From positions 38,023 to 102,022 of the IMG/VR virus record IMGVR_UViG_3300040751_001712: DNA of 64,000 bases; one strand, written 5' to 3'. The notes below the pieces were generated by a model. That model did no database searches. It saw only the letters and a program-made list of their open reading frames with translations, and was not told the DNA's origin. Shown piece by piece: positions 52,823 through 59,581 of the stretch (position 1 is its first letter; each line of letters opens with the position of its first letter). This stretch comes from a virus. Position numbers and translations under genes: made by a program.

Positions 52823-53380
52823 ATGTCACAAATTGGATTTGGATCTAACAACGGAGTTGGGAGAAAATTAATTACATTGAACATTAAAGACTTGCCCCCT
52901 CTTTTTGAACTAAAGGAGAAGGTGGACGATTCCTGGCAAACTACGGATAAGACTAACGAGATCGCTGGTTATTTGCAAAACGTACAAGTTTTAACCAAAA
53001 CTAGTGATAAGTATGGAGATAAAAAGCAGGTAGTTTTAGATATGGATTTAGGAGATTTTCTTGCACGAGTTAGAGTTAACTTAAACTCTGTAGGTAAAGA
53101 GATTCTTAACAGAATGTCAAATTCTGATGACCTAAAAGGTTCTGTTTTAAAGATGAGAGTTTATGTTGATAAGAAGAACTATCCTAGTATTGTATGTTAT
53201 AAGGATGATGAGATTATGCAATGGGGACTTACTACTGATCAAGTTAAATTAAATTTTGCACAAGAAGGTTTTTGGGTTTCTTTATATGAAACTAAAATTA
53301 GACCTCAATTTGATTCTACGGTAGTAACTGAAGAAGCTACTAGTGATTTAGATGACTTTATGAAAAATGTTAAACTGTGA
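52823..53380 (+). CDS. Possible OB-fold nucleic-acid-binding protein
   Basis: 185 residues with an AT-rich leader and the strongest host-type promoter in the window. The pattern of beta strands (VLDMDLGDFLARVRVNLN), basic/aromatic patches and an acidic tail with F (DLDDFMKNVKL) is reminiscent of phage single-stranded DNA-binding proteins. This is a second candidate besides the gp32-like protein. I cannot name the family with certainty. Confidence 0.4.
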   Translation: MSQIGFGSNNGVGRKLITLNIKDLPPLFELKEKVDDSWQTTDKTNEIAGYLQNVQVLTKTSDKYGDKKQVVLDMDLGDFLARVRVNLNSVGKEILNRMSNSDDLKGSVLKMRVYVDKKNYPSIVCYKDDEIMQWGLTTDQVKLNFAQEGFWVSLYETKIRPQFDSTVVTEEATSDLDDFMKNVKL

Positions 53381-53646
53381 CAATAGGCAAAGCTTTTGAA
53401 TCTCAAATTAAGAATAATTTGCCAGCAACAGAGCAAGGTATTAGGGTTTTAATTAACCCTATATACCACTCTGGTAGAAAGATAAATGCTGGCGATATTG
53501 CTTTATGGGCTAAATTAAGAGAAGAAGATGGCTCTACGACTATAGTACTTATACATCCAGATGATATAAAGATGTACTCTTTAGATAGAAAAGTTAAAAA
53601 AGTAGATCCAGACCTTCCTTGCATTGTTCTGAAAAATAAAAAATAA
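53377..53646 (+). CDS. Unidentified small protein
   Basis: 89 residues from a GTG overlapping the previous TGA. KINAGDIALWAKLREEDG and TIVLIHPDDIKMYS suggest a beta-barrel-like small domain. Function unknown. Confidence 0.5.
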   Translation: MTIGKAFESQIKNNLPATEQGIRVLINPIYHSGRKINAGDIALWAKLREEDGSTTIVLIHPDDIKMYSLDRKVKKVDPDLPCIVLKNKK

Positions 53647-53649
53647 GTT

Positions 53650-53880
53650 ATGTTATATTCAATATACGCAAGTCTTTGCGGTAAAGTGTATCTAGAGGAG
53701 TATACGGACCACGTTAAAGCGTACTCCAGATACTCGCAGTTATCTTATAAATTAGAAAAACTATCAAAAAATAAGTTAGAGATTAGTGATCTCTCTCACG
53801 AACTTTCTGAGAATTTAGACAAGCACTGTACGTCTTCTTTAGGTTTTGTTCACTGTGAGAAATTTGAGGGAGATTTATGA
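53650..53880 (+). CDS. Unidentified small protein
   Basis: 76 residues with helical KLEKLSKNKLEISDLSHELS. ATGA-coupled to the phosphoesterase gene. No recognised family. Confidence 0.5.
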   Translation: MLYSIYASLCGKVYLEEYTDHVKAYSRYSQLSYKLEKLSKNKLEISDLSHELSENLDKHCTSSLGFVHCEKFEGDL

Positions 53881-54593
53881 AAACAGTAGTTCTTGGAGAT
53901 ATACACGGTTTAGGTGTATGGGAGTTAATAGTAGCTAAAGAATCTCCTGATAGAGTTATTTTCTTAGGGGACTATTTCGACTCTACAGAAGTAAGTACTT
54001 CTCAGCAAATAAATAACTACAATAAAATAGTAGAGTTTAAAAAAAGTGGCGGAGCAGACATAATAATGCTAGTAGGAAATCACGACTTTCATTATCTTCC
54101 TTACATAGACACAGACGATATAAGTGGTTTTCAGAGTCACAGTGAAGATGTGTTAAAGGAACTTGTAGGAAGTACTTTAAACAATCTTACAATGTGCTAT
54201 AAACAAGGTAACTACTTATTCACACATGCAGGAGTTTCAGATAATTTCTTACTAAAAGCACAAATAAATTATAGTAGAGACACAATAGATTCTTCTATTA
54301 ATACTTTATTTTTGAGTAATCCTCATATATTTGATTTTGATGAAGATTGTGAAGATGCTTCTGGAGATAATAAGGAGCAGTCCTGTATATGGATACGTCC
54401 TAGAAGTCTTATGAATAATTCTCATACTATAAAAAAAGACTATATTCAAATTGTAGGGCATACTACACAAAAGAGAGTAGATGTAAAAGGAGTAGCTACA
54501 GATGGGAGGTTCTATTTTTTAGATACTTTAAGAACTTCTGGACAGTACGGTATTATTGAGTTTAACAATATTACTTTTAACTCGTATAAATAA
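53877..54593 (+). CDS. Calcineurin-like metallophosphoesterase
   Basis: 238 residues. The family motifs are present: GDIHG (D8, H10), GDYFD (D32), GNHDFH (N68, H69) and IVGHTTQ near the C-terminus. It resembles serine/threonine or nucleic-acid phosphatases of phages. The next gene, the CRISPR effector, begins six bases after its stop, so they may share a transcript. Confidence 0.88.
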   Translation: MKTVVLGDIHGLGVWELIVAKESPDRVIFLGDYFDSTEVSTSQQINNYNKIVEFKKSGGADIIMLVGNHDFHYLPYIDTDDISGFQSHSEDVLKELVGSTLNNLTMCYKQGNYLFTHAGVSDNFLLKAQINYSRDTIDSSINTLFLSNPHIFDFDEDCEDASGDNKEQSCIWIRPRSLMNNSHTIKKDYIQIVGHTTQKRVDVKGVATDGRFYFLDTLRTSGQYGIIEFNNITFNSYK

Positions 54594-54599
54594 TAGGTT

Positions 54600-55886
54600 A
54601 TGAACTACTATAAGATAAAAAGAAAACAAGTAAAGCGTGATGCTGAAGAATCTTATTACTACGGCACTTCTATAGTATATAGGATGTATCCTAATAAGAA
54701 GCAGGAGGAGTGGTTAACTGAGATAGGCAACAAATGTCGGGGAGCTTATAACAAACTGGTAGAAGAGTTCTGCCAAAATCCAGATAAACCCAGGAACTTA
54801 CCTGGAACTTCTTTAAAGGAGATTAATAGGCTTAGACATTATTTAAAAGAGTTTGACTGGTTAGATGATGTTCCTTCTATATTTTTGTATAATGTTTGTA
54901 ATAATTTTATTAAAGGAGTTGATAACTTTTATACTCAAATTAAAAAGAATAAAAAGATATTAGAGAAAGATCCTTATGCTACAGTTAGAAAAACAAGTCC
55001 CCCTAAAAAGAAAAAGTCTTATAGAGACCTGCATTTTGGGTCTAATAACTCAACTATAGAAAGAAGCACTGCTATTGACTATGACAACAATAGATATTAT
55101 TGTTTTACGAAAACATTAAAAAGATTAGGTATTAGTGATTCTTTTAAGATAAAATGTCACAAGAAGTTTTATAATAGCAAAATAAAAAGAGTTTCTTTTA
55201 TGAGGGACAGTTCTATGTGTTGGTATGTGTCTTTTGGTTTGGAGCTTCCGCAAATAGATAGGTATGATAAAATTTATGTACCTAAAGATAATAGTTTAGG
55301 TATAGACTTGGGTGTAAAAACCGCAGCTACTACTTCTGATGGGGTAAAATTTCACCCTCCAGTAGAGCAGATAAAAAAGTTGGAGAAGAAGATAGATGTT
55401 TTAAATAAAGTTATTAGCAGGAAACAAAGATTAGATAAAAAGAATTACTGGAAGAGTAATAACTATAGTAGGGTGTTGGAGAAGAAGTACAGAATACAGA
55501 AAAAGATAAATAACATAAGAGCTAATTATAACGAGTATGTATCTCATGTTCTTACCAAAGGAGAGTATAATAAGATTCAGATGGAAGATCTTAAGTTAAA
55601 TTTTATGGTAGAAAAAAGGAAGAAGAAGTTTGGTATGAGTAGATCGGCAACTCGTTTAGGTTTGGGAAGTTTAACTAATAAGATAAAATCTAAATCTCAG
55701 GTAAGAGGTATAGAGTTTAATAAAATAAATCCTGCAAACACAACTAAGTATTGTAGTAATTGTGGACATATAGAGAACAGTTTAACTCTTAATACAAGAG
55801 AGTGGACGTGTCCTAGATGTGGTGTTGACCACGATAGAGATATAAATGCTGCAAAAAATATTCAAAAAAGTTTGGATATTAGATAA
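54600..55886 (+). CDS. Miniature type V CRISPR effector (Cas12f/TnpB-like RuvC nuclease)
   Basis: 428 residues. The N-terminal part (SIVYRMYPNKKQEEWLTEIG, 24-43, then CRGAYNKLVEEF) is the TnpB/Cas12f wedge-recognition start. The split RuvC nuclease is complete: D236 in LGIDLGVKTAA, E329 in IQMEDLKLN and D412/D414 in DHDRDINAAKNI. A four-Cys zinc finger (C385, C388, C404, C407) lies between the last two motifs. Size lies between TnpB (~400) and Cas12f. What separates it from a plain TnpB is its neighbourhood: a structured RNA ending in an anti-repeat and a CRISPR array follow directly, with no transposon ends. It should cleave DNA guided by tracrRNA-crRNA. Whether it acts alone or as a dimer like Cas12f cannot be seen. 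Confidence 0.9.
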   Translation: MNYYKIKRKQVKRDAEESYYYGTSIVYRMYPNKKQEEWLTEIGNKCRGAYNKLVEEFCQNPDKPRNLPGTSLKEINRLRHYLKEFDWLDDVPSIFLYNVCNNFIKGVDNFYTQIKKNKKILEKDPYATVRKTSPPKKKKSYRDLHFGSNNSTIERSTAIDYDNNRYYCFTKTLKRLGISDSFKIKCHKKFYNSKIKRVSFMRDSSMCWYVSFGLELPQIDRYDKIYVPKDNSLGIDLGVKTAATTSDGVKFHPPVEQIKKLEKKIDVLNKVISRKQRLDKKNYWKSNNYSRVLEKKYRIQKKINNIRANYNEYVSHVLTKGEYNKIQMEDLKLNFMVEKRKKKFGMSRSATRLGLGSLTNKIKSKSQVRGIEFNKINPANTTKYCSNCGHIENSLTLNTREWTCPRCGVDHDRDINAAKNIQKSLDIR

Positions 55887-55902
55887 AAGGTTTGTAGATT
55901 TA
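55871..55902 (+). promoter_or_regulatory. Candidate promoter for the tracrRNA, inside the effector gene
   Basis: TTTG (55871-55874), 20 bases, TAGATTTA (55895-55902), differing from TTTG-N19-21-TAnnTTTG only in the last base. Initiation would fall near 55908-55912, at the start of the structured RNA. Confidence 0.45.
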
Positions 55903-55904
55903 CG

Positions 55905-56109
55905 ATCTAAGTAAGTTCATTGAAATAATCGCCCGTGTGTAGCGGGTTTAAAGGCTTGCAGATATAGCGTCAACCCCTTCTTTGCTACGCAAGTGGTAAA
56001 GTCGCTCAAAATCTTTCTTTAAAATGAAAGCGAGAGGCCGAGAGGACGCTAGGCGGCTAATGTCGAAAGACATAACGTGTGAGAACACACGAAATATCTT
56101 TTAAATTGT
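55905..56109 (+). ncRNA. tracrRNA-like RNA with 3' anti-repeat
   Basis: About 205 non-coding bases between effector and array. Stems seen: CCCG/CGGG (55932-55946); a long-range TAGCGTC/GACGCTA (55965-55971 with 56045-56051); TTGC/GCAA (55982-55992); CTTTC/GAAAG (56013-56030) extended by TCGC/GCGA; ATGTC-GAAA-GACAT (56060-56073); and CGTGTG-AGAA-CACACG (56076-56091). The anti-repeat 56092-56109 follows. This layout of stems then anti-repeat is like Cas12f tracrRNAs. The 5' end is inferred from the promoter. Confidence 0.8.
56092..56109 (+). other. Anti-repeat complementary to the CRISPR repeat
   Basis: AAATATCTTTTAAATTGT pairs with ACAATTTGAAAGGTATTT, positions 13-30 of the main repeat: 18 uninterrupted pairs, 16 Watson-Crick and 2 G-U. 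Repeat variants at positions 16 (A/G) and 27 (A/G) both face U and keep pairing; only repeat 4 (T at 16) breaks one pair. Confidence 0.9.
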
Positions 56110-56127
56110 AGCCTTTGTATAGTTAGG

Positions 56128-56797
56128 GTGTATACCACCACAATTTGAAAGGTGTTTACAACTAATGTTAGACAAAAAAATAAGTATAGCTTGGTATATA
56201 GCACCACAGTTTGAAAGGTATTTACAACGGAAACTTAGGTTACCTACTATCTGCTGAAGGTGTATACCACCACAGTTTGAAAGGTATTTACAACGAAAAC
56301 TTAGGTTACCTACTATCTGCTGAAGGTGTATACCACCACATTTTGAAAGGTATTTACAACCAAATGAAGAACGATGCACAATAAGATGTAGGTGTATAGC
56401 ACCACAATTTGAAAGGTGTTTACAACAGATCTAAAAGAAGAAGCAGAAAAACTTTCAGTGTATACCACCACAATTTGAAAGGTATTTACAACTAGTACCT
56501 ATAGTATCAAAGTTAAATCAGAGGTGTATACCACCACAGTTTGAAAGGTATTTACAACTTATGTTATGAAGGTAGTACTCCTTATATTGGTGTATACCAC
56601 CACAATTTGAAAGGTATTTACAAACGGTGTCTCTTTAGCATCATAATTTTAAAACTGTTTACAACATAGCGACATCAATGTCGTTACCATAGATGGCTGT
56701 ATACCACCACAATTTTAAAACTGTTTACAACATAGCGACATCAATGTCGTTACCATAGATGGCTGTATACCACCACAATTTTAAAACTGTTTACAAC
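56128..56797 (+). CRISPR. CRISPR array, 11 repeats of 35 nt, 31-nt spacers
   Basis: Repeats start at 56128, 56194, 56260, 56326, 56392, 56458, 56524 and 56590 (type A) and at 56631, 56697 and 56763 (type B). The period is exactly 66 except for the 41-base step at 56590-56631. Type A reads GTGTATACCACCACA, a variable base, TTTGAAAGG, T-R-TTTACAAC. Spacers are 31 nt; the two between 56229-56259 and 56295-56325 differ by one base, and 56666-56696 equals 56732-56762. Repeat ends in ACAAC next to the spacer, as in Cas12f systems (GCAAC). Transcription along + is implied by the tracr position. There are no Cas1/Cas2 genes nearby. Confidence 0.95.
56631..56797 (+). repeat. Second repeat family at the distal end of the array
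   Basis: Three repeats share TTTTAAAACTGTTTACAAC in place of type A's TTTGAAAGGTATTTACAAC. The first copy (56631-56665) is degenerate in its 5' half and follows the last type A repeat after only 6 bases. The other two start CTGTATACC. Three of the 18 tracr-facing positions (20, 24, 25) cannot pair. Confidence 0.85.
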
Positions 56798-56814
56798 ATT
56801 AAAAAATCAAAGTT

Positions 56815-57210
56815 ATGAAAAGAATTAGTTTAGTTTTAGTATTACTGTTATCAGCATATCTTGGGTATTCACAAAAAGGCCAGGATATTGTCTCTTTAGA
56901 AGAGATCTTAGAAACTATAAACACTGGCTTGGAAGATCAAGCCTTTGAAAAATTACGGCAAGAAGCACACTCCAAAGAAGATAACGTTATCTTTAATGTA
57001 AAGTATCTATATCCTAATGTATGTTACAGACAACTAATAACTAAAGCAACAGGACAGAAGCTTTATATACAGGTAGCTTGTGATGCTATACACGCTAAGA
57101 ATGGTCTTACTTTTAAAGAAGAAGAGGCGTATGAAAGATACCAGTTTCTTATAAAGAACAAACGTAAATTTGATAGATTAGATAGAAGAATAGAAAGAAT
57201 GCACAATTAA
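56815..57210 (+). CDS. Secreted protein of unknown function
   Basis: 131 residues with a signal peptide, MKRISLVLVLLLSAYLGYSQ, typical of Bacteroidota (cleavage after YSQ or before it). The mature part is charged and helical with two Cys (VCYRQL, VACDAI). Starts 18 bases after the last repeat with an AAAGTT leader. A role in the periplasm or at the surface, such as superinfection exclusion, is conceivable. Confidence 0.65.
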   Translation: MKRISLVLVLLLSAYLGYSQKGQDIVSLEEILETINTGLEDQAFEKLRQEAHSKEDNVIFNVKYLYPNVCYRQLITKATGQKLYIQVACDAIHAKNGLTFKEEEAYERYQFLIKNKRKFDRLDRRIERMHN

Positions 57211-57228
57211 CACTATGAAAAACTTTTT

Positions 57229-57256
57229 GGAGAGGTAACTACTGCCTCTCCTTTTT
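57229..57256 (+). terminator. Intrinsic terminator
   Basis: GGAGAGG (57229-57235) pairs with CCTCTCC (57245-57251), loop of nine bases, followed by TTTTT. It closes the unit that contains the array and the secreted-protein gene. Confidence 0.85.
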
Positions 57257-57267
57257 AAATTTTAACT

Positions 57268-57405
57268 ATGAAGATACAAACATTCACAAATGCAAATACC
57301 TTTTATCTTATTCCAACCTTCTATATTAAGGAGGATTGTGATTATTCTTTAAACTTTACCTGGCTTCATTTTGGAGTATGTGTAGAAATAATAAAATGTA
57401 AATGA
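57268..57405 (+). CDS. Small phage protein (45 residues)
   Basis: MKIQTFTNANTFYLIPTFYI, then EDCDYSLNFTWLHFGVCVEI. Ends in TGA overlapping the next ATG (57402). The F-x-LIP...I-x-F-x-W-L-x-F-G pattern recurs in Bacteroidota phages; function unknown. Confidence 0.65.
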   Translation: MKIQTFTNANTFYLIPTFYIKEDCDYSLNFTWLHFGVCVEIIKCK

Positions 57406-57638
57406 CACCAAAAGAAAAAGCAGAAGACCTTGTTAACCAATTCAGAATGATATTAATGGCTGAAGATACTGACTGTGGTAATGAAATACTTTGCACTTCG
57501 ATAGCAATTAAGAATGCGTTAATATGTGCAGATGAAGTCTTGATGCGAGTGCCTCATAAAGACGTAGCTAATTGGATTGCAGATGATTTGGCTGTTAAAT
57601 ATTGGATTGATGTAAAAATGGAATTAAGACAAATGTAA
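57402..57638 (+). CDS. Unidentified small protein
   Basis: 78 residues: KEKAEDLVNQFRMILMAEDT at the N-terminus, NWIADDLAVKYWIDVKMELR at the C-terminus, helical. A related but start-less open stretch follows. Function unknown; common in phages of this group. Confidence 0.6.
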   Translation: MTPKEKAEDLVNQFRMILMAEDTDCGNEILCTSIAIKNALICADEVLMRVPHKDVANWIADDLAVKYWIDVKMELRQM

Positions 57639-57644
57639 TTATAA

Positions 57645-57851
57645 GAAAAAGCAAAAGAATTAATTGTAAGTATTAGTCACGATTCGTTTGTAGGAGCATC
57701 TTTGAACGCTTCACAAGTTAAGCACATTGTATTTATACATTTAAATAATATGATTGCTGAACTACAGAGTGTTGAGAATATTTATGAACTTGATATGAAG
57801 GGTACTATATCTTATTGGATGAGAGTTAAGGGAGAAGTAATAAAACTATAA
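57645..57851 (+). pseudogene. Paralogue of the preceding gene without a start codon
   Basis: The same frame resumes after TAATTATAA and is open for 68 codons: EKAKELIVSISHDSFVGASL, ..., YWMRVKGEVIKL, stop 57849-57851. It matches the previous protein at both ends (EKAEDLV, YWIDVKMEL). No ATG, GTG or TTG stands near the start; the first TTG/ATG are inside. Either the start was lost by small indels or a non-canonical start is used. Confidence 0.45.
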
Positions 57852-57867
57852 CCTAAATTACAAATAT

Positions 57868-58113
57868 ATGCTAGAATCTATACTTGAAAATTACTATGAA
57901 GAAGAGTTCTTAAAAGCTGATGGATTTGATGATGCTATTATAGGAGTAGAAGAAAACTCTATGAGACTTATCTATTCAGTTAAAAAGTGTTTAGAGATCT
58001 TACAGACTGATATGGATGAGATAGATGCTATGGAGTACTTTACTTATAATGTAAGTGGAGCTTATATGGGAGAAAAGACTCCTATCTGGTGTTGTGATTT
58101 ATTTGAAGATTAA
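57868..58113 (+). CDS. Unidentified small acidic protein
   Basis: 81 residues with two Cys near the end (PIWCCDLFED). LESILENYYEEEFLKADGFD suggests a helical N-terminus. No recognised family. Confidence 0.55.
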   Translation: MLESILENYYEEEFLKADGFDDAIIGVEENSMRLIYSVKKCLEILQTDMDEIDAMEYFTYNVSGAYMGEKTPIWCCDLFED

Positions 58114-58122
58114 CTATAGACT

Positions 58123-58431
58123 ATGAAAAAATTAATAAAAGAGGTACTTAGTAGTTTTGACTTTGAAAAAGTACATAAGACTATGACATTTTTAAATTGG
58201 ACTTGGTATTTTAAAGAAGTACCAAATTTACTTAAGTTGAAAAGTACAGCACAAGAATTGTTAGAAGAGGCTTGTGGTAGGTGTTTAGAAAGTAAAAAAA
58301 CAAGTCGTGACATACCTTATATTATTATGACAGGTGGGTTTAGAGTAGAGGCATACCCTAACAAAAAGAGAACAAAGATTAAAAAGTTAAAATTAGACTT
58401 TATATTAACTACATCTTTTGATTATAGATGA
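58123..58431 (+). CDS. Conserved phage hypothetical protein
   Basis: 102 residues. FDFEKVHKTMTFLNWTWYF, VPNLLKLKSTAQELLEEA, IIMTGGFRVEAYP and LKLDFILT follow a pattern I have seen in many phages ('FDFxKVHKVMxxLNWxW...TGGF'). Function unknown. Confidence 0.65.
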   Translation: MKKLIKEVLSSFDFEKVHKTMTFLNWTWYFKEVPNLLKLKSTAQELLEEACGRCLESKKTSRDIPYIIMTGGFRVEAYPNKKRTKIKKLKLDFILTTSFDYR

Positions 58432-58478
58432 TGAATATTTAATAAAATTTCGACATAACTTATATTAAGCAAAAAATT

Positions 58479-58730
58479 ATGAGTAAAGACAAAAACATTG
58501 TGTTGGCATTTAATATTATCAATGCAGTTAGGGATAATAATTGGGAGGAAATGTTGAAATTATTTCCAGAGGGTGTAGAGCATAGAACGTATAAATACGA
58601 TAGCATAGAATGTTTTACAGATTGGGAACATTACCAAGATTATGCAAGATATGTAGCACCTGCACGAGATATAATGAAAGAAAAATGTCTGGACAAAGCA
58701 CTTGAGTGTCTTAATGTGTATGATAAGTAA
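58479..58730 (+). CDS. Unidentified small protein
   Basis: 83 residues, helical, with aromatic patches (CFTDWEHYQDYARYVAPARD). Leader AAAAATT before ATG. No recognised family. Confidence 0.5.
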   Translation: MSKDKNIVLAFNIINAVRDNNWEEMLKLFPEGVEHRTYKYDSIECFTDWEHYQDYARYVAPARDIMKEKCLDKALECLNVYDK

Positions 58731-58748
58731 TTCAAAAAATCTATACAA

Positions 58749-59366
58749 ATGAATACAGTAGAGTTGATTGGGTATTATGGTAGTGATTTAACCCACGCAC
58801 AAAGTGCCTGGACCAGTACAAGTAGAGATTTGAGTGATGAGAAGTTATCGAGAGTTCCTGCCCTTCTTAAAATGTTGGCAGAAAATGGACATCATACTCC
58901 GTTTGAAAAAAGTACACTACACTTTTTAGTTACTGTCGACCAGGCATCTCATATCCATTTATTAAAACATCGTATAGGTGTGAGCATCAATGGGGAGAGT
59001 GCAAGGTATAAAGAACTTAAAGAAGATAAAACATATATACCTCAAGACTTTCCAAAAGAATGGCAAGGTAAGTTAGAGGTGTTTTCTCAAGCATCAAACA
59101 ACTTATACCATAAGTGCCTGGAAGAACTTACGCCAATACTTGGTAGGAAAAGAGCAAAGGAATCAGCAAGATTTTTTAAGACATTTAATAGTCAGATTAC
59201 TATGGATGTTTCTTTTAATTGGAGAAGTTTTTACCACTTCTTATCTTTAAGAAATAAACCTGATGCTCAAAAAGAAATACAAGAGATTGCACAGCAGATG
59301 TTAGATTTGGTTCTTGATATAGAAGGCAATCCATTTAAAAATACGATTATAGCTTTTGGGTTATAA
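58749..59366 (+). CDS. thyX: Flavin-dependent thymidylate synthase
   Basis: 205 residues. The ThyX signature appears as KHRIGVSINGESARY (73-87), with Lys in place of the first Arg of RHRxxSxNxxSxRY. HHTPFEKSTLHFLV and NWRSFYHFLSLRN are the other conserved blocks. It makes dTMP from dUMP using FAD and methylenetetrahydrofolate, complementing the RNR genes. Confidence 0.92.
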   Translation: MNTVELIGYYGSDLTHAQSAWTSTSRDLSDEKLSRVPALLKMLAENGHHTPFEKSTLHFLVTVDQASHIHLLKHRIGVSINGESARYKELKEDKTYIPQDFPKEWQGKLEVFSQASNNLYHKCLEELTPILGRKRAKESARFFKTFNSQITMDVSFNWRSFYHFLSLRNKPDAQKEIQEIAQQMLDLVLDIEGNPFKNTIIAFGL

Positions 59367-59420
59367 CCCTAAACTTATACTTAGACTTAAAAGTTTTTAG
59401 GGGTATAACCATAAAAATAC

Positions 59421-59547
59421 AACAAGGAGGTGAGTACGCTTTAGTTGAGAGGTAGAGTGGATTAATTGCCGAAAAAGGGTTTGTAGTAGGTAGACGTTCC
59501 TCATTGCACTCAACAAGAAACCCTGAAACACCCAAAGCCTCCTTGTT
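59421..59547 (+). ncRNA. Structured intergenic RNA with terminator
   Basis: AACAAGGAGG (59421-59430) pairs perfectly with CCTCCTTGTT (59538-59547), which runs into T7. Inside, AGGGTTT (59476-59482) pairs with AAACCCT (59518-59524), and TTGAG (59444-59448) can pair with CTCAA (59509-59513). The 5' arm contains AAGGAGGTGA, a perfect match to a Shine-Dalgarno, and the 3' arm mimics the 16S tail. No good reading frame crosses it. No tRNA fold could be drawn. Confidence 0.6.
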
Positions 59548-59559
59548 TTTTGTTTACTA

Positions 59560-59567
59560 TATTTATA
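59560..59567 (+). promoter_or_regulatory. TATTTATA promoter-like element
   Basis: TATTTATA within CTATATTTATATATAAAGTAAAG, 14 bases before the first ART-like gene; the AAAGTAAAG(A/G)TATG leader recurs before the second. Confidence 0.45.
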
Positions 59568-59581
59568 TATAAAGTAAAGAT

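Noticed and set aside
56101-56379. Open frame on the - strand of 92 codons across the array
   Set aside because: Its sequence is just the translated CRISPR repeats (periodic CKYLSNCGGIH-type units); it is an artefact of the repeats.
54600-56797. IS200/IS605 or IS607 transposon carrying tnpB
   Set aside because: No TnpA gene or transposon end hairpins are seen, and the downstream RNA has an anti-repeat matched to a true repeat-spacer array.
54600-56797. Type II (Cas9) system, suggested by the 66-nt unit and tracrRNA
   Set aside because: The effector has RuvC only with a zinc finger, no HNH domain, and is far too small for Cas9.
59421-59547. tRNA or tRNA-like gene
   Set aside because: A D-arm-like TAGTTGAGAGGTAGAG is present, but no acceptor, anticodon and T-arm set of correct size could be assembled.
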